From an uncultured Ruminococcus sp. (GTDB taxonomy: Bacteria; Bacillota; Clostridia; Oscillospirales; Ruminococcaceae), in contig CAJTYV010000014.1 in assembly GCA_910584195.1 (NCBI GenBank), forward strand, positions 14,159 to 78,158: a DNA stretch of 64,000 nucleotides. Reading direction: 5' to 3'. The notes under the pieces are model-generated. The model searched no databases. It was given only the letters and a program-made list of their open reading frames with translations, and had not been told where the DNA came from. Positions 8,114 to 16,419 of the stretch are shown here, one piece after another (within the stretch, counting starts at the first letter, position 1; every line of letters begins with the position of its first letter). Made by a program: the position numbers and the translations under genes.

Positions 8114-9730
8114 ATGAGCGAAAATCAGAACAGTACGCCTCTCGGTATTACCGGGGAGCAAGATGTAAATATTTTAAAAAAGGATCGTCTCGATAAGCTG
8201 GCTACACTCCGTGAGAGCGGCTTCGACCCTTATCAGACCACAAAATACGATGTTACAGGAAGGGCGGCTGACCTTAAATCCGAATATGAAGCCAAAGAAG
8301 CGGAAATTATAGCCGCTGCCAACGGAGACGAGGAAGCTGCCAAAGCGGGACTTGAAACTCTCAACGGCAATATTATTCGCATTGCAGGTCGTATTATGAG
8401 CTGGCGGGATATGGGAAAGGCAAACTTTATAGACGTTCGTGACAACACAGACCGTATTCAGGTTTATGTCCGTTCAAACGATGTAGGAGCTGACCTTTTC
8501 AAGGAATTTAAGAAAAAATGGGATATAGGCGACATTATAGGCGTGGAGGGATATGTTTTCAGAACACGCAAAGGCGAAATTTCAATTCACGCTCAGAAGA
8601 TTCAGCTTCTTTCAAAGTCGCTTCTTCCTTTGCCGGAAAAATGGCACGGACTGAAAGATCAGGACATGCGTTACCGTCAGCGTTACGTTGATCTTATCGT
8701 TAATCCGGAAGTAAAGGATACTTTTATAAAAAGAAGCCGAATAATTCGAGAGGTCAGAAATTATCTTGACAATTTAGGATACATCGAGGTAGATACGCCC
8801 GTTCTTCATACTTTGGAAATCGGCGCATCCGCGCGTCCGTTTATAACTCACCACAATACTCTTGATATGGAAATGTATCTCCGAATTGAAACCGAACTGT
8901 ATCTTAAAAGGCTTATTGTAGGCGGGTTCGACAAGGTTTACGAGGTAGGACGAATCTTCCGAAACGAAGGTATGGATACTTCTCATAATCCTGAGTTTAC
9001 ATCTGTTGAAATGTATCAGGCTTACACCGATTATATAGGCATGATGGATCTTATCGAAAATATGTACCGTACGATCGCTGAAAATGTATGCGGTACATCT
9101 AAGATAACATATCAGGGAATTGAGATCGATCTCGGAAAGCCCTGGGAACGTCTTACTATGATCGAATCCGTAAAAAAATATGCCGGGGTCGATTACAGCG
9201 AATGGGCTGACGATGCGGCTGCCCGCGCATGCGCTAAAGAAAAAGGAATCGAGGTTGAGGAAGGCGATTCTGCCACAAAGGGACACGTTCTTATAGCGTT
9301 CTTTGACGCTTTCGTTGAGGATAAACTCATTCAGCCGACTATTATTTACGATTATCCTGTTGAAAATTCTCCTCTTGCAAAAAGAAAGCCGTCAGATCCT
9401 GCCTTTACAGAACGTTTTGAATACTTTATTTACAGCCGTGAAATGGGTAATGCGTTTTCAGAGCTAAACGATCCTATAGATCAAAAAGAACGTTTTGTAA
9501 AACAGGTTGAAGCTAAAAGAGCACAGGGCGCAAACGCAGAAGTTGACGAGGACTTTGTTACGGCTCTTGAATACGGCATGCCTCCTACGGGCGGTCTTGG
9601 ATTTGGTTTGGACAGACTTGTTATGCTTCTGACAGACAGCGCGTCAATTCGTGACGTACTTCTGTTCCCGACAATGAAACCCATTCCCGCTAACGGCGGA
9701 CGTCCCGAAAAAGATAATAATGAAGAATAA
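8114..9730 (+). CDS. lysS: Lysyl-tRNA synthetase, class II
   Basis: This cytoplasmic enzyme charges tRNA-Lys. An N-terminal OB-fold anticodon-binding domain is followed by the class II catalytic core, with motif 2 at YEVGRIFRNEGMDTSHNPEF and motif 3 at GLGFGLDRLVMLLTDS. Total length is about 538 residues; many LysS are near 500, and the extra residues lie in a short N-terminal extension and an insertion near residues 55-80. The ATG at 8114 is favoured by AAGGGTGA just upstream. The 3' end overlaps the next gene by 11 bases, which implies translational coupling. Confidence 0.97.
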   Translation: MSENQNSTPLGITGEQDVNILKKDRLDKLATLRESGFDPYQTTKYDVTGRAADLKSEYEAKEAEIIAAANGDEEAAKAGLETLNGNIIRIAGRIMSWRDMGKANFIDVRDNTDRIQVYVRSNDVGADLFKEFKKKWDIGDIIGVEGYVFRTRKGEISIHAQKIQLLSKSLLPLPEKWHGLKDQDMRYRQRYVDLIVNPEVKDTFIKRSRIIREVRNYLDNLGYIEVDTPVLHTLEIGASARPFITHHNTLDMEMYLRIETELYLKRLIVGGFDKVYEVGRIFRNEGMDTSHNPEFTSVEMYQAYTDYIGMMDLIENMYRTIAENVCGTSKITYQGIEIDLGKPWERLTMIESVKKYAGVDYSEWADDAAARACAKEKGIEVEEGDSATKGHVLIAFFDAFVEDKLIQPTIIYDYPVENSPLAKRKPSDPAFTERFEYFIYSREMGNAFSELNDPIDQKERFVKQVEAKRAQGANAEVDEDFVTALEYGMPPTGGLGFGLDRLVMLLTDSASIRDVLLFPTMKPIPANGGRPEKDNNEE

Positions 9731-10628
9731 GGACGGCAAAAATACGCCCCCGTCTGACGACAAAAAGCTTCACATTTCCAAAAGTGTTTTTGAGGCTAAT
9801 CGCGAGCTGCACGAAAAAGCCGCAGAGGAATCCCGAAAAAAACAAGAGGAACTTGAAAAAAAACTGAACGAACGGAAGAAAAAAGCCGCCGAAGCGCGGG
9901 ATAAACGTCTTGAAGCCGAGCGTCTGGAGCTTATACGTCTCAAACAGGGAATTATTGAGGAAAGTGAAACTATACACGAAGAACATGCAGAAAAAATTAA
10001 GCTGACATTTGGGCAAAAGATCGTTAATTTTTTCTACCATAATAAATGGTGGCTCGGAATAGGAACGGTCTTTACTGCAATAACGATTTTTCTAATTCAT
10101 AACTTTGTTACAAAGCCGCGCCCGGATATGATAGTTATGATGATAGGCGAAAGTTCTGAAATTGCCGAAGAAAGCGATCTGGAAGAATATATCGAATCGT
10201 TTTGCGAAGATTTCAACGGCAACGGCAAGATCGAAGTCTCCATATACTATATACCCTATACGGGTATTGAATCCAAAGATTATGCCAATGGCGTTCATAC
10301 AAAATTAACTGCCGAGCTTCAAGCGGCAGAAGGAGTTATAGTTATCGGCAATAATATGGCGTCTGAGATTCTCTCGGCTGACGGCATTTTCACCGATCTT
10401 TCCCGGATTTACTCCGATAATGAATTCGTTCAAAAGGACAGATTCATGCTTTCCGGTTCAAATTTTGCCGACAGAATTAAAATTGAGAAAAACGCTGTAA
10501 CAGACGATTGGTTTATGGCTATACGCGCTCCTCAGAAGCTTATGAATGCGGACGAGGACGAGATGCAGGAAGTTTATGATAAAGATTTTCCTGTATTTGA
10601 CGCTATGATAAAGGATCTCACAAAATAG
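9720..10628 (+). CDS. Single-pass membrane protein with cytoplasmic coiled coil, function unknown
   Basis: I do not recognise this family. The 302-residue protein has a long charged coiled-coil region (about 20-85, rich in EKK/EEL repeats), one transmembrane helix (about 107-127, WWLGIGTVFTAITIFLIHNF), and a soluble domain (130-302) with alternating alpha/beta pattern (IVMMIGESSEIAEESDLEE, EGVIVIGNNMASEI). The domain resembles a periplasmic-binding or Rossmann-like fold only in pattern. It overlaps lysS by 11 bases, lacks its own clear ribosome site, and precedes nadE by 24 bases, so it is probably translated by coupling in the greA-lysS operon. Confidence 0.7.
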   Translation: MKNKDGKNTPPSDDKKLHISKSVFEANRELHEKAAEESRKKQEELEKKLNERKKKAAEARDKRLEAERLELIRLKQGIIEESETIHEEHAEKIKLTFGQKIVNFFYHNKWWLGIGTVFTAITIFLIHNFVTKPRPDMIVMMIGESSEIAEESDLEEYIESFCEDFNGNGKIEVSIYYIPYTGIESKDYANGVHTKLTAELQAAEGVIVIGNNMASEILSADGIFTDLSRIYSDNEFVQKDRFMLSGSNFADRIKIEKNAVTDDWFMAIRAPQKLMNADEDEMQEVYDKDFPVFDAMIKDLTK

Positions 10629-10652
10629 CGCTATACCCCACGGAGGTATTTT

Positions 10653-11405
10653 ATGAGTTATATTTTTAATGTTGAAAAAGTCACTGCCGACCTTATAAGC
10701 TGGGTAAAAAATTACTTTGAAACTTCCGCTTCTGCCGATACTAAAGCAGTTATAGGCATTTCGGGAGGAAAAGACAGCTCTGTTGCGGCAGCGGTATGCG
10801 TTGAAGCCCTCGGCAAAGACAGAGTTACAGGAGTGCTTATGCCAAAGGGTGAACAGCCTGACATTGATTGCAGCCGGCTTCTTGTTCAGACACTGGGAAT
10901 TCCTCATTATACTATAAATATCAAGAGTACCGTTGACGCTTTTACCAAGGAATTTGAAAACCATATCCCAATGAATTCTCAGGCTGTCATCAATACTCCT
11001 CCTCGTATCCGTATGACTGCGCTTTACGCTGTTGCAGCATGTATTGGCGGTCGAGTTGTGAACACATGTAATCTTTCCGAAGACTGGGTAGGATACTCCA
11101 CAAAGCATGGAGATGCAGCCGGAGACTTCTCTCCCCTGTCATCGCTTACAGTAACAGAAATATTGCAAATAGGCGACTATCTCGGACTTCCGGAGCGTCT
11201 TGTTCATAAAGTACCGATAGACGGATTATGCGGAAAAACAGACGAAGAAAACCTTGGCTTTACTTATGCGGAGCTTGACCGCTATATCAGAGGAATTGAC
11301 GATCTTTCATCCAATCCCGATCTTAAAGAAAAAATAGATCGGATGCACCGAAACAGTCTCCATAAATTGCAGCTTATGCCACAGTTTAAGGCTGAAATTA
11401 AATAA
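10653..11405 (+). CDS. nadE: NAD+ synthase (ammonia-dependent)
   Basis: NadE performs the last step of NAD+ synthesis, amidating nicotinate adenine dinucleotide with ATP. The 250-residue length matches the NH3-dependent form without a glutaminase domain. Visible landmarks are the ATP-pyrophosphatase loop GISGGKDSSVAAAV, RIRMTALYAVAA, the specificity segment TCNLSEDWVGYSTKHGD, and the C-terminal GKTDEENLGFTYAELDRYI. The start has GGAGG seven bases upstream. Confidence 0.96.
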   Translation: MSYIFNVEKVTADLISWVKNYFETSASADTKAVIGISGGKDSSVAAAVCVEALGKDRVTGVLMPKGEQPDIDCSRLLVQTLGIPHYTINIKSTVDAFTKEFENHIPMNSQAVINTPPRIRMTALYAVAACIGGRVVNTCNLSEDWVGYSTKHGDAAGDFSPLSSLTVTEILQIGDYLGLPERLVHKVPIDGLCGKTDEENLGFTYAELDRYIRGIDDLSSNPDLKEKIDRMHRNSLHKLQLMPQFKAEIK

Positions 11406-11432
11406 CCTCCGCATAAAGCGGTAAATATTAAA

Positions 11433-11468
11433 AAAATCACAGATTTCAAAAGAGAGATCTGTGATTTT
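11433..11468. terminator. Bidirectional terminator between nadE and the adenylating enzyme gene
   Basis: The 12-base arms AAAATCACAGAT and ATCTGTGATTTT enclose a 12-base loop. The A-run on one side and T-run on the other let it act on both converging transcripts. Confidence 0.8.
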
Positions 11469-11490
11469 CCTTTTAGCAGCATAATTTAGC

Positions 11491-13023
11491 TTATTTTACA
11501 AGTCTGCCCCGTTCGGTCTGTCTGCGGATAATTTTCTTTGAGGTTGTTTTTTCAAATTCCTTGTTTCTGACGCGCACACGATGAACTTTTTTTGCTGAAG
11601 TCAAGCTTTGGTTAATTTCAAGTATGGTATTTTTTAACAAAACGTCTATTTCTTCGTCAGTCATATCCTTGCAGCAATCAGAATTCGGGAATATTTCCAC
11701 AGTTATAACTCCGTCCTCGTTATACGCAAGTATTTCAGATATAAAATCAAATCCGGCAAATTTATTTTCAATTTCTTCAGGCGATACATTCTCGCCGTTT
11801 GAAAGTATAATAAGATTCTTTTTTCTTCCTGTAATAAAAAGCTTATTTCCATCGACATACCCTAGGTCGCCTGTTCTGAGCCAGCCGTCCGGAGTAAGAG
11901 CCTTTGCTGTTTCGACATCGTCCTTATAGTATCCTGCCATTACAGACGGACTTTTTACAGTGATCTCACCGTCTACGATTTTAACCTGACAGCCGTTTAC
12001 AATCACTCCAACATCTCCGCAGCAGTCAGTACTAAAGCGATCTGCTGTTGTGATACGGGGCGAACATTCTGTCATACCATAACCTTGTCCCATTTGATAC
12101 CCCATTTCCTGGTACGCCCGCTGAACCTCAGGTCTTAAATATGCACCGCCGCTGTAAATAGTCGTAAGCCGGTCTCCGAATACATTTTTTGCAATCTCCT
12201 CTATTGGAATTTCAGGATGCGCTTTAGAAAGCGATTTTATCTGTTTATAAATTGTTTCGGCAATCATAGGGACTATCAGAATGATCGTCGGACGGAATAA
12301 TTTCAGATTTTGTCCTATTCTCATCATTGAATCATTAATGCAAAGCTGATTTCCATATCTAAGAGAACACAGTATATCGCAGGTAAAACAGTATATATGA
12401 TGTATTGGGAGTATTGACAATATTACATCGTCGACTGTACTCTCATCGTCCTGACACATTGCATTGTCTGTTAAGTTTCTGTGAAGAAGCATTACGCCCT
12501 TGCTTTTTCCTGTAGTGCCTGATGTATATGAAATTGATGCAAGCGCATCGGGAGATACCTCCGGAAGCTTTACGGGCTCATTTTCAGCAAGTATCTTAGG
12601 CAGATCTTCGGAAAATGATATAAATTCCATGACGTTCGGACACTTTTCGCGAATTTCCGATATAATTCCCTCATATCTTTCATCATACATGAATATGACG
12701 GTATCTGATCTGTTAAGAAGCTCGCATATATCGGCGCTTGGAAGCTGAGCGTCAAGCGGTACGCAGGCATTGCCTCCGCATACTGTACCAAAATAGCTCA
12801 CAATCCATTTATAACCAGAAGCGCCTATTACCGCCGTATGGATCACGTCTTTGTATTTGGAACTTATATAGCCTGCCAGACGGCAGGAATCCTCGTACAA
12901 CTGTCTGAATGATCTCTCTGAAATATCTTTGCCGTCTTTTTCTCTTATAAACGTTCTGTCACCGTATTCTTCCGCGGATTCTCTTAACAGATCCTGCAAA
13001 GTTTTTATTTTTTGCTTATCCAT
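11491..13023 (-). CDS. Class I adenylate-forming enzyme (acyl/aminoacyl-activating, stand-alone A domain)
   Basis: This 510-residue AMP-binding enzyme activates a carboxylic acid as acyl-AMP and loads a thiol carrier. Core motifs are present: P-loop SYTSGTTGKSKGVML (A3), YGMTECSP (A5), GWLRTGDLGYVDG (A7), GRKKNLIILSNGENVSPEEI (A8), and the catalytic Lys of A10 in KTTSKKIIR. The nearby carrier protein (2 bases away) and condensation-domain gene make the carrier, not CoA, the likely acceptor. The substrate cannot be read reliably; the pocket region (HHIYCFTCDILC) gives no obvious Asp anchor for an amino group, so an acyl substrate is as likely as an amino acid. Confidence 0.88.
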   Translation of the reverse strand: MDKQKIKTLQDLLRESAEEYGDRTFIREKDGKDISERSFRQLYEDSCRLAGYISSKYKDVIHTAVIGASGYKWIVSYFGTVCGGNACVPLDAQLPSADICELLNRSDTVIFMYDERYEGIISEIREKCPNVMEFISFSEDLPKILAENEPVKLPEVSPDALASISYTSGTTGKSKGVMLLHRNLTDNAMCQDDESTVDDVILSILPIHHIYCFTCDILCSLRYGNQLCINDSMMRIGQNLKLFRPTIILIVPMIAETIYKQIKSLSKAHPEIPIEEIAKNVFGDRLTTIYSGGAYLRPEVQRAYQEMGYQMGQGYGMTECSPRITTADRFSTDCCGDVGVIVNGCQVKIVDGEITVKSPSVMAGYYKDDVETAKALTPDGWLRTGDLGYVDGNKLFITGRKKNLIILSNGENVSPEEIENKFAGFDFISEILAYNEDGVITVEIFPNSDCCKDMTDEEIDVLLKNTILEINQSLTSAKKVHRVRVRNKEFEKTTSKKIIRRQTERGRLVK

Positions 13024-13025
13024 AA

Positions 13026-13262
13026 TTATTCTCCTTTTCCTGCGAGAATTTCGAGGTAATCGACCGCGTCTCCAACGGTGTGAAGATTTACGACCTCATT
13101 TTCGTCCACAGTAACGCCCAGTTCGGTTTCAATGTCTCCAAGAAAACTCATGAAATCATATGAGTTAAAACCAAGATCGTCAATAAAACGGGATTCACCG
13201 GTAATTTCGTCTGCGTTTACCTCAACATAGTTGCTTATAAGAGCCTTTAACTGTTCAAACAT
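13026..13262 (-). CDS. Discrete acyl/peptidyl carrier protein
   Basis: This 78-residue carrier protein has the expected four-helix acidic layout. The phosphopantetheine attachment site is in DLGFNSYDFMSFL, where Ser of NSYD replaces the usual DSLE context. The ATG at 13262 is chosen because AGGAGG stands nine bases upstream; earlier in-frame codons have no ribosome site. It is almost contiguous with the adenylating enzyme gene and lies downstream of the condensation-domain gene, so it should shuttle the activated acid between the two. It is unlikely to be the fatty-acid AcpP, given the altered DSL motif and context. Confidence 0.85.
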   Translation of the reverse strand: MFEQLKALISNYVEVNADEITGESRFIDDLGFNSYDFMSFLGDIETELGVTVDENEVVNLHTVGDAVDYLEILAGKGE

Positions 13263-13308
13263 AATAAAATCCTCCTGTTTATTAATAATATTCTTGATAT
13301 TCAAAGCT

Positions 13309-13490
13309 CTGCTTTCAACAAGCAGACGGCTTACGATAGTAAGCCGGATTCAGTCGGAGATTGTATCTCCGACTGAATCTAAAGATGTTCGCCGCCTAAG
13401 AGGGTGCGGGTATCCGGTGGACACCTCTGCGAAGCAGAAGCACCGACCGAGACGACAGTCGAGACTCGAGGAACATCGTCTGCGGTTATA
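13309..13490. repeat. 182-bp structured repeat, copy 1
   Basis: A 182-base segment recurs in inverted orientation at 32,399-32,580 with equal length and five substitutions. It begins in the stop-codon region of the condensation gene and fills the gap to the acyl carrier gene. Read on the minus strand it folds into several hairpins: TCTGC-TTC-GCAGA, GGTGTCC-ACC-GGATACC, a 15-bp stem GATTCAGTCGGAGAT with a 3-base loop, GGCTTAC-TATC-GTAAGCC, and CTGCTT-GTTGA-AAGCAG. Here the gene order means it is transcribed in this sense. No T-tract follows, so it is not a simple terminator. Confidence 0.9.
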
Positions 13491-14895
13491 TTATTTCAAG
13501 TATATCGCCGACCGATCTGTTTTTGTCTTCTATTCCTCTGAAAAGCACACGGCAAAGGTAGTAATAAAAATACTCCATTTCGCTTTCGGTCACGGCGTCC
13601 GCTCTGTATTCAAAATTGAAATTAAGCCCGTTATCTTCGGGGCGGTGCATTACAGTCAAATAAAGAGGCTGCGAAGCGACTCCGTTCGAATACCAGCAGC
13701 TTTTGTACGGAATGTCAGGCATTTCAGGCGTATTTTTATTTATGGTAAGAGGCTGATACGTAAGAGTTATACTTTCATAACTTGTTCCCGGGTCATACTT
13801 CCAGTACCGACCTCTTTTCATGGTGTATTCAATCGGATCGTAATTGGCATGACGGAAAATTTTATTTTGCTCTGCCTGAATAATTCTTATGCCTTCCAAA
13901 AATGTAAGAGTCGGTTCAATAATAGTCCTCAACGGGAAAAAATGCACTCTTGTTCCGCCTGAATATTTTTCGGAAAGAGTACCGCGTCTTGCAACACAAG
14001 TTTTTACGGATACGTCTTTTTCGTTATCGTTGAATTTCGAAAGAACCGTCCTCATTCCCATGAGAAGGAGACTTGCCATTGAAACATTGTTCATTTCGCA
14101 GAATTCCATAAGACGCATCGAAGCTTCCTTTTCAAGACGATATACCGAAATAGCGGCTGTAGGATCTTTAGATACGACCATTGCCCATCTTTGATTCGGG
14201 TTATTGTTTTCACGTCTTTGCGTAATAAGTCTGCCCTGCCCCGAAAAATCAGTATACATAGGTTCGCTTCTTTCAATATTGTTCATCCAGTATTCTTCGT
14301 CTTTCTTTTGTGCAGGAGAACCGGCTTCGTATGCAAGATCTTTTTCAAGCTGAGGAATAAACGGTCTTACGGGACTTTGTTTTATATCGGCGCCGTATTT
14401 CATTATGCTGTACGTTTCCAGCACTGCACGGTCAAACCCGACTATTGCGCTTGAATCCATTGTCATATGGTCAACCTTTAAATAAATTCCGTTATATCCT
14501 TCGGGCATTTTTATCATAACAACTTTATTCATAGGAGAATTAAATCTTTCGAACGGAACAGAAGTCCAACGTTTCATCTCTTCATTGGCGTCCGCCTCGT
14601 TCCAGTGAGAAAAATCAAAAAACTCTATATCACGCTCTTCGGAAGGAACTATATACTGATATACTTTTCCGTCTTCGTCCTGTACGAATCTTAGACGCAT
14701 GGAATCAAATTTTTCGTACGTTTTATATATTGCTTTTTTAAGCAGTTCAAAATCAACGTCTTGTTTTACATAAAGACCTGTTCCGATACAAAGAACCTGT
14801 ACGGGAGAATATCTTATCGTATAATAATGAAGCTTCTGAGCTGCGCATAGCGGATAACATTTCATCACTGCTCCGTTGATATTTATTTCTTTCAT
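13486..14895 (-). CDS. Stand-alone condensation-domain protein (NRPS C-domain/acyltransferase-like)
   Basis: The protein is about 469 residues, the size of one NRPS condensation domain or a PapA/WS-DGAT-type acyltransferase. The active-site motif HHxxxDG is represented by LKVDHMTMDSSA (about residue 140): the second His and the Asp are kept, the first His is Asp and the final Gly is Ser. Other family-like stretches are FPLRTIIEPTLTF and a C-terminal LNFNFEYRADAVTESEMEYF. It should transfer a carrier-bound acyl group to an amine or alcohol. The ATG at 14895 is the start because GGAGG lies five bases before it; that GGAGG overlaps an earlier in-frame ATG (14907) that has no ribosome site. Confidence 0.82.
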   Translation of the reverse strand: MKEININGAVMKCYPLCAAQKLHYYTIRYSPVQVLCIGTGLYVKQDVDFELLKKAIYKTYEKFDSMRLRFVQDEDGKVYQYIVPSEERDIEFFDFSHWNEADANEEMKRWTSVPFERFNSPMNKVVMIKMPEGYNGIYLKVDHMTMDSSAIVGFDRAVLETYSIMKYGADIKQSPVRPFIPQLEKDLAYEAGSPAQKKDEEYWMNNIERSEPMYTDFSGQGRLITQRRENNNPNQRWAMVVSKDPTAAISVYRLEKEASMRLMEFCEMNNVSMASLLLMGMRTVLSKFNDNEKDVSVKTCVARRGTLSEKYSGGTRVHFFPLRTIIEPTLTFLEGIRIIQAEQNKIFRHANYDPIEYTMKRGRYWKYDPGTSYESITLTYQPLTINKNTPEMPDIPYKSCWYSNGVASQPLYLTVMHRPEDNGLNFNFEYRADAVTESEMEYFYYYLCRVLFRGIEDKNRSVGDILEII

Positions 14896-14912
14896 ATTTT
14901 CCTCCATAATTA

Positions 14913-15866
14913 TTACAGGTATTTTTCAAGAAATCTTCTTATTCTTTCTTCACATTCAGCCGGATCTTCATAATATGCTGCTCCATGTCCGGCATTATCA
15001 ACAAGATATATTTCCTTTGGAGAGTTGCATGCACGGTAATTCTTTTCGCTCATCCATGTCGGCACAAAATTATCCTTTTTACCGTGAATGAACATTATCG
15101 GAAGGTCGGTAGCTTTCACAGCATCAAGCGTTGAGAAATCTTTAAAGCCATATCCCGCTTTTTTCCTGCACATTTTATCGTTTATATTCATTATCGGAAA
15201 AGGCTTGAGATGGTAATCCCTTTTGAGAATATGAGAAAAAACATCATATGGAGAGGTAAACGCACAGTCGGCTATTACAGCTTTTACGGAATCTGACAAA
15301 TCGGAAAATCCAGATGTCATGAGAACCGTTGTACCGCCCATTGAAACGCCGTAAAGTACAATTTCTTTAGTGTTATTGAAACGATCGTCAATATATTCGA
15401 TCCATTTACGGCAGTCATATCTGTCAAGTATTCCGAACCCTATATATCGTCCCTCACTTTTACCATGAGCGCGGTGGTCTACTATAAGACAATCATACCC
15501 TATCTTATGGAAAAAAACGGCTATCGATGCACAATTCGTTATACCCGTTCCGGTATAACCATGACAGCATATTACAAGCTTATCGCTTCTGATTTCAGAC
15601 GGGAAGTAATCGGCATGAAGCATTATACCATCGCTCGCCCTGATCGTTATGTGTTCGAGCTGTTGAGATTGAAGCCATTCTCGATTGGGGATCATAAATT
15701 TTTTATATTCATCCCACTTATGCATATCAGCCATTTCACTGAGATCCACTTTCAGCTTATCCTGTCTTGGGATCGTGGAATCAAAAAGCTTTTTTGCTCC
15801 CGCAGCGCATGCCAATGCTCCTATAGCTCCCACACTAATCACAGCCATACTTAAAGCCTTTACCAT
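14913..15866 (-). CDS. Alpha/beta hydrolase with N-terminal membrane anchor
   Basis: This 317-residue alpha/beta hydrolase has an N-terminal hydrophobic segment (MAVISVGAIGALACAAG) that probably anchors it to the membrane. The fold landmarks are LVICCHGYTGTG (oxyanion loop), the nucleophile elbow LYGVSMGGTTVL, the Asp in GKKDNFVP and the His in NAGHGAAYY. It is the first gene of the condensation cluster, 17 bases before the condensation gene, and could release or hydrolyse the acyl product as a thioesterase would. The start at 15866 is set by GAAAGG eight bases upstream; longer in-frame starts run into the operator region. Confidence 0.85.
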   Translation of the reverse strand: MVKALSMAVISVGAIGALACAAGAKKLFDSTIPRQDKLKVDLSEMADMHKWDEYKKFMIPNREWLQSQQLEHITIRASDGIMLHADYFPSEIRSDKLVICCHGYTGTGITNCASIAVFFHKIGYDCLIVDHRAHGKSEGRYIGFGILDRYDCRKWIEYIDDRFNNTKEIVLYGVSMGGTTVLMTSGFSDLSDSVKAVIADCAFTSPYDVFSHILKRDYHLKPFPIMNINDKMCRKKAGYGFKDFSTLDAVKATDLPIMFIHGKKDNFVPTWMSEKNYRACNSPKEIYLVDNAGHGAAYYEDPAECEERIRRFLEKYL

Positions 15867-15890
15867 GTTATCAAACCTTTCAATATAATT

Positions 15891-16054
15891 TCGACCGCAA
15901 GTCATATAAGGTAATAAGTTTTTTAAATTATTATGACCGATAATCTAAAATATATTATGTTATTTAGTCGTTTTTAAGAATTAATTTTATATTATTCGAC
16001 CGCCAGTCAGCATTTGCTTAATTCAGTATATCATTTATTCGACCGATAGTCAAT
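15891..16054 (-). promoter_or_regulatory. Promoter with four phased operator dyads controlling the condensation cluster
   Basis: Four copies of a GACC(N3)RRTC-type dyad lie at 15,891-15,906 (TCGACCGCAAGTCATA), 15,933-15,947 (ATGACCGATAATCTA), 15,996-16,009 (TCGACCGCCAGTCA) and 16,039-16,054 (TCGACCGATAGTCAAT). The GAC starts are spaced 42, 63 and 43 bases, close to 4, 6 and 4 helical turns. The minus-strand promoter is TTGACT (16,048-16,053), 17 bases, TATACT (16,025-16,030), and its -35 lies inside the fourth dyad. The arrangement suggests a dimeric repressor, for example of the TetR type, binding one face of the DNA; the regulator itself is not in the window. Confidence 0.7.
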
Positions 16055-16265
16055 ACGCTTTTTTTACAAACTTCTATTGAATTATCATTACGTTTATGTT
16101 ATAATAATACAAGCAAAAAACTGCAATACAAACGTTAAGGAGCGTTTAAAACGAAATATATATTTGATTTTTAAGAACCCGTGTTCATAAGAAATTCCCG
16201 TCAAAGCCGCCAAATAACTTTGAGAATTAACTGAAAAATATAGTTCAAAATTTATTTTCGCAGCT

Positions 16266-16392
16266 ATTGCAATTTTTTAGCTAATATGATATAAGCAGCG
16301 TGTCGCTGCACCCATGTTCACACTGGAAAAAATAAAATTCCGAATTTCTCTCTGCGTATATTGATTTTTAGGGAATTATATGATATAATAAA
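16266..16392 (+). promoter_or_regulatory. mtnN: Promoter cassette A (upstream of mtnN)
   Basis: The segment contains TTGATT (16,361-16,366), a 17-base spacer and TATAAT (16,384-16,389). About 120 bases recur in inverted orientation upstream of the response regulator gene (20,575-20,694), including the block AATATGATATAAGCAGCG, the block CCGAATTTCTCT and the whole promoter. GCAGCG-TGT-CGCTGC forms a perfect 6-bp hairpin here. Confidence 0.8.
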
Positions 16393-16419
16393 AATAGTAT
16401 AAAAAAGGAGAACATATTT

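Larger units (their letters stand above)
15867..16419. other. Divergent regulatory region between hydrolase cluster and mtnN
   Basis: This 553-bp gap has no gene. It holds four operator-like dyads and a minus-strand promoter (15,891-16,054), a second plus-strand sigma-A-like promoter TTGAAT (16,077-16,082), 17 bases, TATAAT (16,100-16,105), and the promoter cassette of mtnN (16,266-16,392). The transcript from the 16,100 promoter would carry AAACG...CGTTT hairpins but no recognised ORF. Confidence 0.6.

Noticed and set aside
13231..13962. 243-codon open frame on the plus strand across the structured repeat
   Set aside because: It crosses a non-coding repeat and the antisense of the condensation gene; no ribosome site or recognised motif.
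11491..15866. Condensation cluster as a D-alanylation (dlt) operon
   Set aside because: No DltB-type MBOAT or DltD-like gene is present and the third protein is a condensation-domain protein.
16077..16140. Promoter at 16,077-16,105 as the start of a small protein gene
   Set aside because: A GGAG occurs downstream but no start codon follows at a suitable distance; kept only as a promoter note in the intergenic entry.
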